A stretch of 64,000 nucleotides of DNA from Novosphingobium kunmingense (GCF_002813245.1 NZ_PHUF01000002.1:124001-188000); one strand, 5' to 3'; counted from the stretch's first letter, positions 1 to 11,380 are shown. A program made the numbers and translations. The notes: generated by a model from the sequence alone, not told the origin.

Positions 1-56
1 ACCGCACGGGTTGCCGCTCTGCCGCCGGGGTTACCATTTTGGGTGTTGCCCATCAT
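1..56 (-). CDS. 5' end of an unidentified protein, cut by the window edge
   Basis: On the minus strand two consecutive ATG codons (54-56 and 51-53) are followed by an open frame to the window edge, giving about 18 residues that begin MMGNTQNGNPGG. A very good Shine-Dalgarno run (AAGAGGAGG, complement of 60-68) lies upstream. It is 3 nt from the first ATG and 6 nt from the second, so the second ATG is the likelier start. It would be transcribed divergently from the methyltransferase gene to its right. Too little is visible to name a family. Confidence 0.5.
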   Translation of the reverse strand, partial: MMGNTQNGNPGGRAATRA

Positions 57-208
57 CCGCCTCCTCTTAAAACGAAGGCGCGCCGGGCGCTTTTCCTCGG
101 CACTCGGTCGCGCAAGGACTGGGCGGGATGCTCTGCCTGTCGCCAGCGAGTCGCAAGCGAAAAAATGCGTCTTGTGCGGTCCGCCGTGCGTGCCTAGCGT
201 CCGCCGCC

Positions 209-1024
209 ATGACAAGCGGATTGGAATGGCAGGACCGGGTCGGGCGCAGCTGGGCAGACAATTTCCGGCTGACCGATCGCGCCTTCGCCGGGCTGACCGA
301 ACGGCTGCTCTCGCGGATTGCGGAACGCGATGGAAACCGCCTGCTCGACGTGGGCTGCGGTGCCGGCGAACTCTCGCTCGCGCTGGCACGACAACGGCCG
401 GGCGCCGACGTCGTCGGGGTCGACGTGTCGCAGCATCTGGTCGCCGCCGCCGAAGAACGCGGCGCGATGACCGGCAACGCGCGCTTCGTTCTCGCAGATG
501 CGGCGGCTTGGGATCCTGGCGATTTCGCGCCGGACCTGGTGACCTCGCGTCACGGCGTGATGTTCTTCGATGATCCGGTGGCGGCCTTTGCCAACCTGCA
601 CGGCCTCAGCGCGCCGGACGCGCATCTCGTTTTCTCCTGCTTCCGACCGGCCTCCGAAAATCCCTGGGCGTCGGAAGCGGCGGCGCTGATCGGTGCGCAG
701 CAGGCCGGCGATTCCACGGCCCCAGGCCCCTTCGCCTTTGCCGACCCTGCCCATGTCGCCGCGATTCTCGAAGGGGCGGGCTGGCGCGAGCCGCAGTTCG
801 AGGAAGTGAACTTCGCCTATGTCGCCGGCAAGGGCGAGGATCCTGTGGAAGACGCGCTGGCGTTCTTCAGCCAGATCGGCCCTGCCGCTCGCGCGCTCAG
901 CGCGCTCGCGGGCGAAGAACGGGTCCGGGCCGAGGGCTGGCTCCGCGACTGGCTCGAAGAGCATCGCAGCGGAGACATAGTCGCCTTCACCGCCGCAGCC
1001 TGGATCGTCTCGGCGCGCCACTGA
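209..1024 (+). CDS. class I SAM-dependent methyltransferase
   Basis: This 271-residue protein has the Rossmann-fold methyltransferase core. Motif I is LLDVGCGAGELSLAL (about residues 45-59), followed by the acidic strand-2 loop VVGVDVS (about 67-73) that normally binds the SAM ribose. The family methylates small molecules or proteins; the substrate cannot be read from the sequence. I chose the ATG at 209 over an upstream one at 128 because the 27 extra residues are Arg/Cys-rich and unlike the family. Its TGA shares one base with the ATG of the downstream lipid kinase, so the two are probably translationally coupled. Confidence 0.85.
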   Translation: MTSGLEWQDRVGRSWADNFRLTDRAFAGLTERLLSRIAERDGNRLLDVGCGAGELSLALARQRPGADVVGVDVSQHLVAAAEERGAMTGNARFVLADAAAWDPGDFAPDLVTSRHGVMFFDDPVAAFANLHGLSAPDAHLVFSCFRPASENPWASEAAALIGAQQAGDSTAPGPFAFADPAHVAAILEGAGWREPQFEEVNFAYVAGKGEDPVEDALAFFSQIGPAARALSALAGEERVRAEGWLRDWLEEHRSGDIVAFTAAAWIVSARH

Positions 1025-1923
1025 TGGCGGCGCGATCGCCCGAATCGATTGCCGTCGTGGTGAACGGCAGCGGTGGACGGGCGCGCAGGGAAGGCAGCAG
1101 TCTTCCGTCGCGGATCTCGGCTGCCTTCGCCCGTTGCGGGATCGCAACGTCGCCGCGCATCGTCGCCGGCGAGGACATCGCCGCTGCCCTCGCCGAGGTG
1201 CATGATTGCACCTGCGTCGTGGTCGGCGGCGGTGACGGAACCCTGGGTTCGGCGGCCGCGGTGCTGGCAAAGACGGGGCAATCCATGGCGGTGCTGCCGC
1301 TTGGCACGCTCAACCACTTGTCAGTCGATCTTGGAATTCCGCACGATCTCGATGCCGCCGCTGCCATTGCGGTCGATGGCGCGGTCGACGTTATCGACCT
1401 TGCCGAAGTGAACGGCACGACCTTCGTCAACAACGCCTCGATCGGGTTATATGCAAGGATGGTCCGCAGCCGCGAAGGCCAGCGCCTGCCCAAGTGGCTG
1501 GCGACGCTTCCGGCGGCCTGGACCGCACTGAAGGCGCTCCGACCGCGAACGATCGCGATCGAAGCCGATGGCCGCCACCACCGTATCGTCACGCCGCTGC
1601 TGTTCGTGGGCAACAATCATTACGCGATAACCGGCGTCGACCGTGGCCGCCGGGCCAGCCTGAACGACGGCAAGCTGGCGGTCTATGCGGTCAGGGAGCA
1701 GTCGAAGGCAGGACTGCTGGCCTTTGCGCTGCGGGCACTCGTCGGGCGGGCCGATCCGATGCGCGACTTCATCGGCATCGCCGACGTGACCGAGTTGACC
1801 GTCCACGGCGAAGGCACGATGAGCGTCGCCCACGACGGCGAGGTGAGCGACATGGCCCTGCCGCTCCGTTTCCGGGTTCGTCCGGGCGCCCTGCGGATCA
1901 AGGTGCCGCCTTCCCGACCTTGA
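1024..1923 (+). CDS. diacylglycerol/sphingosine kinase-like lipid kinase
   Basis: A 299-residue member of the DAGK catalytic-domain superfamily (YegS/DgkB/LCB5 type), which phosphorylates lipids with ATP in the cytoplasm or at the inner membrane. The nucleotide-binding signature GGGDGTLGS is at about residues 68-76. It is followed by PLGTLNHLS (92-100) and the second-domain motif FVNNASIGLYA (about 130-141). Length and order fit the bacterial family. Sphingomonads make sphingolipids, so a ceramide or sphingoid-base substrate is possible, but nothing here separates that from diacylglycerol. It is coupled to the preceding methyltransferase. Confidence 0.85.
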   Translation: MAARSPESIAVVVNGSGGRARREGSSLPSRISAAFARCGIATSPRIVAGEDIAAALAEVHDCTCVVVGGGDGTLGSAAAVLAKTGQSMAVLPLGTLNHLSVDLGIPHDLDAAAAIAVDGAVDVIDLAEVNGTTFVNNASIGLYARMVRSREGQRLPKWLATLPAAWTALKALRPRTIAIEADGRHHRIVTPLLFVGNNHYAITGVDRGRRASLNDGKLAVYAVREQSKAGLLAFALRALVGRADPMRDFIGIADVTELTVHGEGTMSVAHDGEVSDMALPLRFRVRPGALRIKVPPSRP

Positions 1924-1932
1924 GAATCGCGC

Positions 1933-1961
1933 TTGTTAGGCAGCCTCCAAAGCCCTAATCG
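1933..1961 (+). promoter_or_regulatory. predicted housekeeping promoter of alaS
   Basis: TTGTTA (1933-1938), 17 bp, then a -10 TAATCG (1956-1961) preceded by CCC. It matches the other promoters in the window (TTG-type -35 and a CTA-centred -10). The expected transcription start is at about 1967-1970, directly before the alaS ATG at 1971, so the mRNA would have almost no leader. Confidence 0.5.
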
Positions 1962-1970
1962 GCGGCTGCT

Positions 1971-4616
<2,646 letters not shown>

Positions 4617-4630
4617 CCGGGGCTGCTCTG

Positions 4631-4801
4631 TCAGACGCGGTGACCGCGTCCGGCTTCGCGACGCTCGACTTCGCTGCCGCGCGGAACGTTGCGCATCGAC
4701 GCGTTATCACGCTGTATCCGCTTGATCCGACCCTGACTCTCGTCGGCCTGCTGGGCGAGCGGGTGCCGCGTGTCCGGCTGATGGGGAGGGATATCGTGCA
4801 T
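4631..4801 (-). CDS. small hydrophilic protein of unknown function
   Basis: A 56-codon minus-strand frame beginning MHDIPPHQPDTR. Its ATG (complement of 4799-4801) is preceded by AAGGAG at 7-nt spacing, better than many certain genes here, and this is the main support. The product is charged and Pro/His-rich, with a basic C-terminus (VERREAGRGHRV) and no membrane segment or signal peptide. I recognise no family. It lies convergent to alaS and downstream of the lipoprotein gene on the same strand, so it may be the last cistron of the antiporter-lipoprotein unit. Confidence 0.55.
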   Translation of the reverse strand: MHDIPPHQPDTRHPLAQQADESQGRIKRIQRDNASMRNVPRGSEVERREAGRGHRV

Positions 4802-4883
4802 GGATCGTCTCCTTATGGGAGAAATAACCCGCAGACCGGCCACTCCGTTCCGGCAGCTTGCCCCGTCCGGCGGTCGCCCCGCC

Positions 4884-5594
4884 CTATGACGTTGGCACCA
4901 TGACGAGATTCGCCAGCAGATGCTCGAGGTGGGCGCGGCCAAGGCGGCTCCACACGTTGTAGTCGCAGCCTTGTCCGCCGACGCGGACATAGGCGATCGA
5001 ATTGAGGCCGTTTCCGTCGGGATTGGCGCGCGGATAATCCTCGGCACCTTCCACGCCGTAGCCGGCGTAACTGGGCTTGGGCAGTTGCGTGATTTCGCGA
5101 AAATAGGGCCATTGCGCCGCAAGCCGAGCGCGCTGCTTCTGCACGCTATTCGCATCCTGCGGGATGAAACCGGTTCCGGCGAAGCCATAGGCGCTGCGCA
5201 AGGCAGGCTGGTCGAAGGCCACGCCCCAGCCGCCGCTGAAATTGGCGCGCCGCGCCTTGCCGCCCGCGCCGGCGTCACTCTTCAGCGCCAGCGGGGCGCA
5301 GGTTTCGGGTTTTTCGGACTTGCGCCATCCGGAAAGGGCGATCCGCCGCGCCGCGGGATCGACGGCCGTCACCGGTGGCGGCGGATCGCCGACATGATCG
5401 GGGGGCGGCGACGCGGAGGGCGATGTGGACGGGGCAAGGGTGCCGGTCGCGGTTCCGTCGAAGTCGTTCGGGCCGCTGGTTGGAGCTGCCGGCGAGGATT
5501 CGGTAGCGGGGGCAGCAGGCTGTTCGGTCTCGCTGGGCGATGAACAGGCGGAGAGGGCGGCCAGACCGGCCGCCGGCAGAATTCGATTGATCAT
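4884..5594 (-). CDS. putative lipoprotein, function unknown
   Basis: A 236-residue protein with a lipoprotein signal: a hydrophobic run, then the lipobox LSAC near residue 17. About 60 residues of Pro/Ser/Ala/Thr-rich linker follow, typical of envelope lipoproteins that need a flexible tether. The C-terminal half is compact, with several aromatics and Cys residues (SGWRKSEKPETC, VRVGGQGCDYNVWSRLG). I do not recognise the domain. It starts 6 bp after the stop of the KefB-type antiporter gene, so the two are almost certainly co-transcribed. A role at the envelope linked to ion homeostasis is inference only. Confidence 0.75.
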   Translation of the reverse strand: MINRILPAAGLAALSACSSPSETEQPAAPATESSPAAPTSGPNDFDGTATGTLAPSTSPSASPPPDHVGDPPPPVTAVDPAARRIALSGWRKSEKPETCAPLALKSDAGAGGKARRANFSGGWGVAFDQPALRSAYGFAGTGFIPQDANSVQKQRARLAAQWPYFREITQLPKPSYAGYGVEGAEDYPRANPDGNGLNSIAYVRVGGQGCDYNVWSRLGRAHLEHLLANLVMVPTS

Positions 5595-5600
5595 GAACGT

Positions 5601-7415
5601 CTAGACGTTCGGCTCGGGCTCCGGGTTCCCGTCGCCCGTCGGGCCGCGCCCGCGCAGCGACCGGCTGCGCAGCGAGGGCGGCGCGGTCAATTGCCCTTCT
5701 TCGCGGATGAGCTGGCGGTGCTCGTCGCGCTTTTCGTGGATGCTGGCAATGACCGGGCCCATCGGGACGCCAATGTCGACCAGGACCGCCTCGGACAATT
5801 GCAGGCTGCTTTCCAGGGTCTGGGGCACGGCCGTCGACGCGCCGGCGCGGTAGAGGCTGGCGGCGTGGCGGGCATCGCGGGCGCGCGCGAGGATCGGCAG
5901 TTCGGGAAACCGCGCGCGCAGTTTCTTGACGAGGCGCTGGGCGAGAACCGGCTCGTCCATGGTCAGCACGACCGCCGATGCGTTTTCCACTCCCAGCTTG
6001 TCGAGCATCGGTTCGCGCGTCGCGTCGCCGAAGACGACCGGCAATCCGTCGGCCTGGGCGCGAATGACCGCGTCGTTGTCGAGATCGATCGCCACCCACT
6101 TGCGCCCGTGCGCGTCGAGCATCTCGCCGATCAGGCGCCCGACGCGGTCGAATCCGATCACGATCGCGCGGGGTTCCTCGGGCGTCGCCCCGACTTCGAG
6201 CGGGGCACCGCGATCGACGCGGCGGGCGAGGCGTCGGCCCAGCCAGGCAAGGATCGGCGTGATGGTCAGGCCGAGCGCGGTGATCATCTGCCAGAACTGC
6301 GCATCCTCGCGCGAGATGAGGTGTGCGCTCACCGCGGCGCCAAGCACGATCAGCGTCGTTTCCGACGGGCTCGACATCAGGATGCCCGCTTCGGCCGAAG
6401 TGCCACGCCGTGCGCCCATCATGCGCAGCAGGACGCCGGTGACGATCGCCTTGGTCAGAAGGATCGCGGCGGTGCCGGCGATGATCGGCCAGGGATCGTC
6501 GAACAGCGCGTTGAGGTCGAGGCCCATGCCAACGGTGATCAGGAAGACACCGAGGGCCAGGCCCTCGAACGGCTTGGTGATCGTCTCGACTTCCTCGTTG
6601 TATTCGGTTTCGGCGATCAGCAACCCGGCGATCAGCGCACCGACGATCGGGCCAAGCCCGGCCGCGCCGGTGGCGCTCGACGCGACGATGATGACCAGCA
6701 GGCTCGCGGCAAGGAAGAGCTCCGGGCTTTTCGTGCGGGCGGCCTGGGCGAACAGGCGCGGGAACAGCAGGCGGCCGGCCACCAGCAGCACCGCAACGAC
6801 GATGGCCCCGCGGATCAGGACCGACATGAGCTCGGCGGTAGACTGCGCCTCGCTCCCCTGGCCCATGGCGCCAAGGAGGAAGATGATCGGGATGAGGGCG
6901 ATGTCCTCGAACAGCAGCATGGCCAGCGCGGCGCGGCCCACGGGTCGGTTGGGATCGACGATGCGCAGCACCAGCGCAGTTGAAGACAGCGCCAGCGCCA
7001 GGCCCAGCGCCAGCGCGGTGGTGGGCGGATTGCCAAGCAGGAGCAGACCGCTGCCGATCAGCGCGGCGCATCCGATCAGTTCGAGCGCGCCGAGCCCGAA
7101 GACCTGCTTGCGCATGTCCCACAGGCGTCCGAACGACAATTCCAGTCCCACCGTGAACAGCAGCATGATGATGCCGAACTCGGCAAAGGGTTCGAGCCGC
7201 GCCGTGTCCGATATGGTCATGTAGCCGAGCCAGGGGAACTGGCCGACATAGGTGCCGAGGCCGAACGGCCCGACGAGCATCCCGACCAGGATGAAGCCGA
7301 TCACCGGGGTGATGCGGAAGCGCGCGAACAACGGAATGACGATCCCCGCCGCGCCGAGGATGACCAGCGCGTCGGACAGCAGAGAATGAGCTTCGATCGT
7401 TTCGGAGGCGGCCAT
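5601..7415 (-). CDS. CPA2-family monovalent cation:proton antiporter with TrkA-N domain (KefB/KefC-like)
   Basis: A 604-residue inner-membrane protein. Residues about 10-385 form the multi-helix Na+/H+-exchanger domain (FILVGMLVGPFGLG, LLLFTVGLELSFGRLWDMRK, ALSSTALVL). A Rossmann RCK/TrkA-N domain starts near residue 405 (AIVIGFDRVGRLIGEMLDAHG) and usually binds NAD(H) or nucleotide to gate transport. Kef-type members export K+ against H+ during electrophile or pH stress; selectivity cannot be read here. No kefF/kefG-type ancillary flavoprotein is adjacent. Instead a lipoprotein gene follows after 6 bp. The C-terminal ~40 residues are charged and divergent. Confidence 0.9.
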   Translation of the reverse strand: MAASETIEAHSLLSDALVILGAAGIVIPLFARFRITPVIGFILVGMLVGPFGLGTYVGQFPWLGYMTISDTARLEPFAEFGIIMLLFTVGLELSFGRLWDMRKQVFGLGALELIGCAALIGSGLLLLGNPPTTALALGLALALSSTALVLRIVDPNRPVGRAALAMLLFEDIALIPIIFLLGAMGQGSEAQSTAELMSVLIRGAIVVAVLLVAGRLLFPRLFAQAARTKSPELFLAASLLVIIVASSATGAAGLGPIVGALIAGLLIAETEYNEEVETITKPFEGLALGVFLITVGMGLDLNALFDDPWPIIAGTAAILLTKAIVTGVLLRMMGARRGTSAEAGILMSSPSETTLIVLGAAVSAHLISREDAQFWQMITALGLTITPILAWLGRRLARRVDRGAPLEVGATPEEPRAIVIGFDRVGRLIGEMLDAHGRKWVAIDLDNDAVIRAQADGLPVVFGDATREPMLDKLGVENASAVVLTMDEPVLAQRLVKKLRARFPELPILARARDARHAASLYRAGASTAVPQTLESSLQLSEAVLVDIGVPMGPVIASIHEKRDEHRQLIREEGQLTAPPSLRSRSLRGRGPTGDGNPEPEPNV

Positions 7416-7463
7416 GACCGTGACCTATGGCATGGCGGGCGCGCTTGTCACGGCCCCGCATAC

Positions 7464-7493
7464 GAAAACGGCGGCCCGGAAGCCCGGACCGCC
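7464..7493 (-). terminator. Rho-independent terminator of icd
   Basis: Stem arms 7470-7479 and 7484-7493 (one internal mismatch) with a 4-nt loop. On the minus strand a short GTTTTC tail follows, complement of the A run at 7464-7467. It lies about 30 bp after the icd stop. Confidence 0.75.
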
Positions 7494-7522
7494 GCGATTA
7501 CGTTCGTTGGAAAGGACCGGAC

Positions 7523-8746
7523 TTACTTCCAGTTGCCCATTTCCTTTTCGAGATTCTGGACGATCGCTTCGAAAAACCCTTCGGAGGTCAGCCATGGCTG
7601 GTCCGGGCCGATCAGGATCGCGAGGTCCTTGGTCATCTGGCCGCCCTCGACCGTGTCGATGCAGACCTTTTCCAGCGTTTCGGCAAAGCGGGTCACGTCC
7701 GGCGTTTCGTCGAACTTGCCGCGATAGATCAAGCCGCGGGTCCAGGCGAAGATGCTGGCGATCGGGTTGGTGCTGGTCTGCTTGCCCTGCTGGTGCTGGC
7801 GGTAATGGCGCGTGACGGTGCCGTGGGCGGCTTCCGCTTCGACCGTCTTGCCATCGGGCGTCATCAGCACCGAGGTCATCAGGCCGAGCGAGCCGAAGCC
7901 CTGCGCCACCTGATCCGACTGCACGTCGCCGTCGTAGTTCTTGCAGGCCCAGATGAACTTGCCCGACCACTTCAGCGCCGAGGCGACCATGTCGTCGATC
8001 AGGCGGTGTTCGTAGACGATGCCCAGCTTGTCGAACTGCTGCTTGAAGCCTTCGCTTTCGAAGACTTCGGCGAACAGGTCCTTGAAGCGGCCGTCATAGG
8101 CCTTGAGGATCGTGTTCTTGGTCGACAGATAGACCGGCCATTCGCGGCCGATGCCGTAGTTGAAGCTGGCACGGGCGAAATCGCGGATCGAATCGTCGAG
8201 GTTGTACATGGCCAGCGCCACGCCGGGCGAGGGGAACTGGAACACTTCCTCGTCGATGGTCTGGCCGTTGTCGCCGTCCCACACCAGGCGCAGCTTGCCG
8301 GGGCCGGGGACCAGGAAATCGGTCGCCTTGTACTGGTCGCCGAAGGCGTGGCGGCCGACCACGATCGGATCGGTCCAGCCCGGGATCAGGCGCGGCACGT
8401 TCTGCATCACGATCGGTTCGCGGAAGACCACGCCGCCAAGGATGTTGCGGATCGTGCCGTTGGGGCTCTTCCACATCTTCTTGAGGCCGAATTCCTCGAC
8501 GCGGGCTTCGTCCGGGGTGATCGTCGCGCACTTCACGCCGACGCCGTATTCGCGGATCGCGTTGGCCGAATCGACGGTGATCTTGTCGTTGGTCTCGTCG
8601 CGCTTCTCGACCCCCAGATCGTAGTACTTCAGGTCGATGTCGAGATAGGGCAGGATCAGGCGTTCGCGAATCCACTGCCAGATGATGCGGGTCATTTCGT
8701 CGCCGTCGATCTCGACGACAGGATTCTTCACCTTGATCTTGGCCAT
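7523..8746 (-). CDS. icd: NADP-dependent isocitrate dehydrogenase (type II, homodimeric)
   Basis: Oxidative decarboxylation of isocitrate to 2-oxoglutarate with NADP+ in the TCA cycle. The 407-residue length and sequence (start [23 protein letters not shown]) match the eukaryote-like subfamily common in alphaproteobacteria rather than the E. coli type. The substrate-loop stretch SPNGTIRN is present. The ATG at 8746 was chosen over an in-frame upstream codon because the family N-terminus begins exactly there and a predicted promoter lies 45-72 bp upstream. The gene has its own promoter and terminator, so it is monocistronic. Confidence 0.97.
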   Translation of the reverse strand: MAKIKVKNPVVEIDGDEMTRIIWQWIRERLILPYLDIDLKYYDLGVEKRDETNDKITVDSANAIREYGVGVKCATITPDEARVEEFGLKKMWKSPNGTIRNILGGVVFREPIVMQNVPRLIPGWTDPIVVGRHAFGDQYKATDFLVPGPGKLRLVWDGDNGQTIDEEVFQFPSPGVALAMYNLDDSIRDFARASFNYGIGREWPVYLSTKNTILKAYDGRFKDLFAEVFESEGFKQQFDKLGIVYEHRLIDDMVASALKWSGKFIWACKNYDGDVQSDQVAQGFGSLGLMTSVLMTPDGKTVEAEAAHGTVTRHYRQHQQGKQTSTNPIASIFAWTRGLIYRGKFDETPDVTRFAETLEKVCIDTVEGGQMTKDLAILIGPDQPWLTSEGFFEAIVQNLEKEMGNWK

Positions 8747-8790
8747 TGCGCAGGTCTTTCCCGGGGAGTTTTCAACGAAAATGCGTCGTC

Positions 8791-8818
8791 CCCTTAGCAG
8801 AGGGGCGCGCGGGTGCAA
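8791..8818 (-). promoter_or_regulatory. predicted promoter of icd
   Basis: On the minus strand TTGCAC (8818-8813) and GCTAAGGG (8798-8791) are separated by 14 bp, so 16 bp separate the -35 hexamer from the TAAGGG -10. The same GCTAAGGG element precedes the F0 ATP synthase operon. Confidence 0.55.
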
Positions 8819-8906
8819 GGTCGGCGCTCGCAACTTCCCGCTGGACAGCGCCGCCGTCTGCGGCTTACCAATTTAACCGCACAATTAAACGTGAACGGAG
8901 GATGCC

Positions 8907-9674
8907 ATGAGCGATGAACCCCAGGTCCTGACGGAGGTGCGCGGCGGCGTCATCATCGTCACAATCAACCGCCCCGAAGCCAAGAACGCCATGACCAAGC
9001 AGGCTGCGGAAGGAATCTCTGCGGCGATGGACCGGCTGGAAGCCGAAGGCGACCTGCGCGTCGCGGTGCTGACCGGGGCCGGCGGCACCTTCTGCTCGGG
9101 CATGGACCTCAAGGGCTTCCTGCGCGGCGAATCGCCCTCCATTCCGGAACGCGGGTTCGGCGGGCTGTCGCAGTGGACCCCCAAGAAGCCGATCATCGCC
9201 GCGGTCGATGGCTATGCCCTTGCGGGCGGCATGGAACTGGCGATGGCCTGCGACCTCATCGTTGCCAGCTCCGCCTCGAAATTCGGCATTCCCGAGGCCA
9301 AGCGGGGCCTGGTCGCCGCGGCCGGCGGCGTGGTCAAGCTGCCGCGCCAGATCCCGCCGCGGATCGCGATGGAACTGGCCCTGACCGGCGACTTCATCAC
9401 CGCCCAGCGCGCCTATGAACTGGGCTTCATCAACCGGGTCGTCGAGGGTCCGTCGCTTGATGCGGCGATCGAACTGGCGGAAAAGATCGCGGAGAACGGT
9501 CCGCTTGCGCTCGTCGCTTCCAAGGCGATCATCCGCAACTCGCACACCTGGAACGACCAGGAGATGTGGTCGAAGCAGAGCGAGCTGATGGGGCCGGTGT
9601 TCGGTTCGAACGATGCGCGCGAAGGCGCGGCCGCCTTTGCCGAAAAGCGCAAGCCGAACTGGACCGGCACCTGA
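8907..9674 (+). CDS. enoyl-CoA hydratase/isomerase family protein (crotonase-like)
   Basis: A 255-residue crotonase-fold enzyme acting on acyl-CoA thioesters in the cytosol. The oxyanion-hole segments are CSGMDLKGF (about 67-75) and YALAGGMELAMACDL (about 107-121). Both glutamates of true hydratases appear to be kept: the Glu of FGIPEAKRG and the Glu of AMELALTGD. A hydratase is therefore more likely than an isomerase or thioesterase, though the substrate is unknown. ACGGAGG sits at good distance before the ATG. It diverges from icd and is followed by a strong terminator, so it stands alone. Confidence 0.88.
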   Translation: MSDEPQVLTEVRGGVIIVTINRPEAKNAMTKQAAEGISAAMDRLEAEGDLRVAVLTGAGGTFCSGMDLKGFLRGESPSIPERGFGGLSQWTPKKPIIAAVDGYALAGGMELAMACDLIVASSASKFGIPEAKRGLVAAAGGVVKLPRQIPPRIAMELALTGDFITAQRAYELGFINRVVEGPSLDAAIELAEKIAENGPLALVASKAIIRNSHTWNDQEMWSKQSELMGPVFGSNDAREGAAAFAEKRKPNWTGT

Positions 9675-9699
9675 GCGCCGAAAACTTGCTCGAAAAACG

Positions 9700-9728
9700 A
9701 AAAGGCCCCGGAAATCCGGGGCCTTTTT
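9700..9728 (+). terminator. strong Rho-independent terminator
   Basis: Perfect arms (GGCCCCGG/CCGGGGCC, extended by A-T pairs) around an AAAT loop, then five T. The A run on the left makes it bidirectional. It can end both the enoyl-CoA hydratase mRNA on the plus strand and tRNA-Val transcription on the minus strand. Confidence 0.9.
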
Positions 9729-9734
9729 AGCGAA

Positions 9735-9809
9735 TGGTGGGCGTAGCAAGGATTGAACTTGCGACCCCTACGATGTCAACATAGTGCTCTACCACTGAGC
9801 TATACGCCC
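9735..9809 (-). tRNA. tRNA-Val (anticodon GAC)
   Basis: A complete 75-nt cloverleaf on the minus strand. The acceptor arms GGGCGTA/TACGCCC, D arm GCTC/GAGC, anticodon arm CTATG/CGTAG and T arm GCAAG/CTTGC all pair. The anticodon loop TTGACAT reads GAC (complement of 9775-9777), decoding GUC/GUU Val. The 3' CCA is encoded. A promoter lies about 50-75 bp upstream and a terminator directly downstream. Confidence 0.97.
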
Positions 9810-9857
9810 GCACCATTCAAGGTCTGCCCGAGGCCGTCGCCCCGGACAGGGGAGCGC

Positions 9858-9885
9858 CACTAGCGAACCGGTTCCGGCTTGGCAA
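9858..9885 (-). promoter_or_regulatory. predicted promoter of tRNA-Val
   Basis: TTGCCA (9885-9880), 14 bp, CGCTAGTG (9865-9858) on the minus strand, placing TAGTGG 17 bp from the -35. It lies just after the cpdR stop and gives a leader of roughly 40 nt before the mature tRNA. Confidence 0.6.
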
Positions 9886-9888
9886 GAG

Positions 9889-10263
9889 TTAGATCGTCGC
9901 GTGGGCCTGATGGCTGAAAATGCGTTCCACCTCCATCACCAGATCGCGCAGATGGAAGGGCTTCGACAGCACCTTGGCCTGCGGCGCTTCGCGGCTGGCC
10001 TTCAGCGTCACTGCGGCGAAACCGGTAATGAACATGACCTTGGTCTTGGGGCTGATCTCGGCGCAGCGCTGGGCCAGTTCGATGCCGTCCATTTCGGGCA
10101 TCACGATGTCTGACAGCAAAAGGTCGAAGCTGCCGTTTTCCAGCAGCGGCAGAGCCGCCGTGCCGCGATCCACCGCCACTACGTCGTAGCCGGCGTTCTG
10201 CAACGCGCGCGCCAGGTAGGTGCGCATCGCTTCTTCGTCTTCGGCAAGCAGTATGCGGATCAT
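9889..10263 (-). CDS. cpdR: single-domain response regulator CpdR
   Basis: A 124-residue stand-alone receiver domain with no output domain. Acidic pocket residues E8 and D9, phospho-acceptor D52 (LLLSDIVMPEMDG) and the conserved Lys in LSKPF are all present. Sequence and length match alphaproteobacterial CpdR. In Caulobacter, unphosphorylated CpdR is an adaptor that primes ClpXP to destroy cell-cycle proteins and is phosphorylated through the CckA-ChpT relay. The ATG at 10263 gives the canonical N-terminus MIRILLAEDE. It is divergent from the N-formylglutamate amidohydrolase gene. Confidence 0.85.
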   Translation of the reverse strand: MIRILLAEDEEAMRTYLARALQNAGYDVVAVDRGTAALPLLENGSFDLLLSDIVMPEMDGIELAQRCAEISPKTKVMFITGFAAVTLKASREAPQAKVLSKPFHLRDLVMEVERIFSHQAHATI

Positions 10264-10411
10264 TGCGACTGGTTTCCACCACAGGTTGCTGGGCGTCACT
10301 TTATAGGCCGTGACGCGCACAATGCTATATATCGTACCGGTTAACAATCTCGTCTGCTTTTCGGACTGACTTGCTTTGACACAGGCCGCGATAGCGGTCA
10401 GCTTGGCAGGC

Positions 10412-11365
10412 ATGGCGGCCCCGAAACAGGTTGATGGCGAATCGGATCCGGACGGGGGCGGCATCATCCCCGGTGCCCCTGGCGAACCAGCCTTCACATT
10501 GCAGTCCGCACAACCCTCGGTCTTGCCGATCCTGATCGCCGTGCCACACGCGGGGCGGACCTATCCGGACAGCCTGACCGGCCGGATGCGGCATCCCCGC
10601 GCGGCCGCGCTGCGCCTCGAGGACCGCTATGCCGATCTGCTCGGCCAGGCGGTGGCCAGGGCAACCGGTGCCGCACTGCTGATCGCGCGCGCGCCCCGCG
10701 CGATGATCGACCTCAACCGCGCGACCGACGATATTGACAATTCCATGTTCGCATCCTGGCGCGGCGGGCAGGGCGAGGCGGCGACCGGTCCGCGCTCGCG
10801 CAGCGGGCTGGGTCTGATCCCGCGCCGTATCCCCGGCCTCGGCGAAATCTGGAAACACCGGCACGAGGACCACGAACTCGAAGCACGCGTGGCCGGGATC
10901 CATGCGCCCTATCACGCCTGTCTGGAGCGCGAACTGGCCGACCTGCGGCGCCGTTGGGGCGCCGCCTTGCTGATCGACCTGCATTCGATGCCCCCGCTGG
11001 GCCTGCGTGGCCCCCATCCACCGAGCGAATTCGTGATCGGCGACCGCTTCGGGGCCTCGTGCCACGGAACACTTATCGCGGCGGCCTTCGGCTATTTCGC
11101 CCAGGCGCGTCGCCTTGCCGGGCACAATCGTCCCTATGCCGGAGGCTATGTTCTCGAACGGCACGCGGCAGTCGACGACAACGTCCATGCCCTGCAGCTC
11201 GAGATCGATCGCAGCAGCTACCTTGACCGCGCGCTGGTCGAGCCGGGGGAAGGGATGGCGGACATGGTCGACCTGCTGTGCGGCCTGGTCAGCACGCTGG
11301 CGGCCCAGGTTGCCGAACTGGGCCGCTCGGGCCAGGGCGGACGCTGGGCAATCGCCGCGGAATAG
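10412..11365 (+). CDS. N-formylglutamate amidohydrolase family protein
   Basis: Predicted to hydrolyse N-formylglutamate to glutamate and formate, as in histidine degradation, or a related N-acyl substrate. Family motifs are VPHAGRTYP near the start, APRAMIDLNR, LLIDLHSMPP (metal-binding region) and the C-terminal NRPYAGGYV, where arginines normally contact the substrate. No hut genes are nearby, so the in vivo substrate is open. The start is uncertain: I took the ATG at 10412. A TTG at 10376 would add 12 residues, and neither has a clear ribosome-binding site. Confidence 0.85.
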   Translation: MAAPKQVDGESDPDGGGIIPGAPGEPAFTLQSAQPSVLPILIAVPHAGRTYPDSLTGRMRHPRAAALRLEDRYADLLGQAVARATGAALLIARAPRAMIDLNRATDDIDNSMFASWRGGQGEAATGPRSRSGLGLIPRRIPGLGEIWKHRHEDHELEARVAGIHAPYHACLERELADLRRRWGAALLIDLHSMPPLGLRGPHPPSEFVIGDRFGASCHGTLIAAAFGYFAQARRLAGHNRPYAGGYVLERHAAVDDNVHALQLEIDRSSYLDRALVEPGEGMADMVDLLCGLVSTLAAQVAELGRSGQGGRWAIAAE

Positions 11366-11380
11366 GCGTTCTCAAAAGCC

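Noticed and set aside
10325..10350. TTAACC-like element near cpdR as a CtrA site
   Set aside because: Only a half-site with no TTAA partner at 7 bp. The surrounding AT-rich patch is more simply part of the divergent promoter region.
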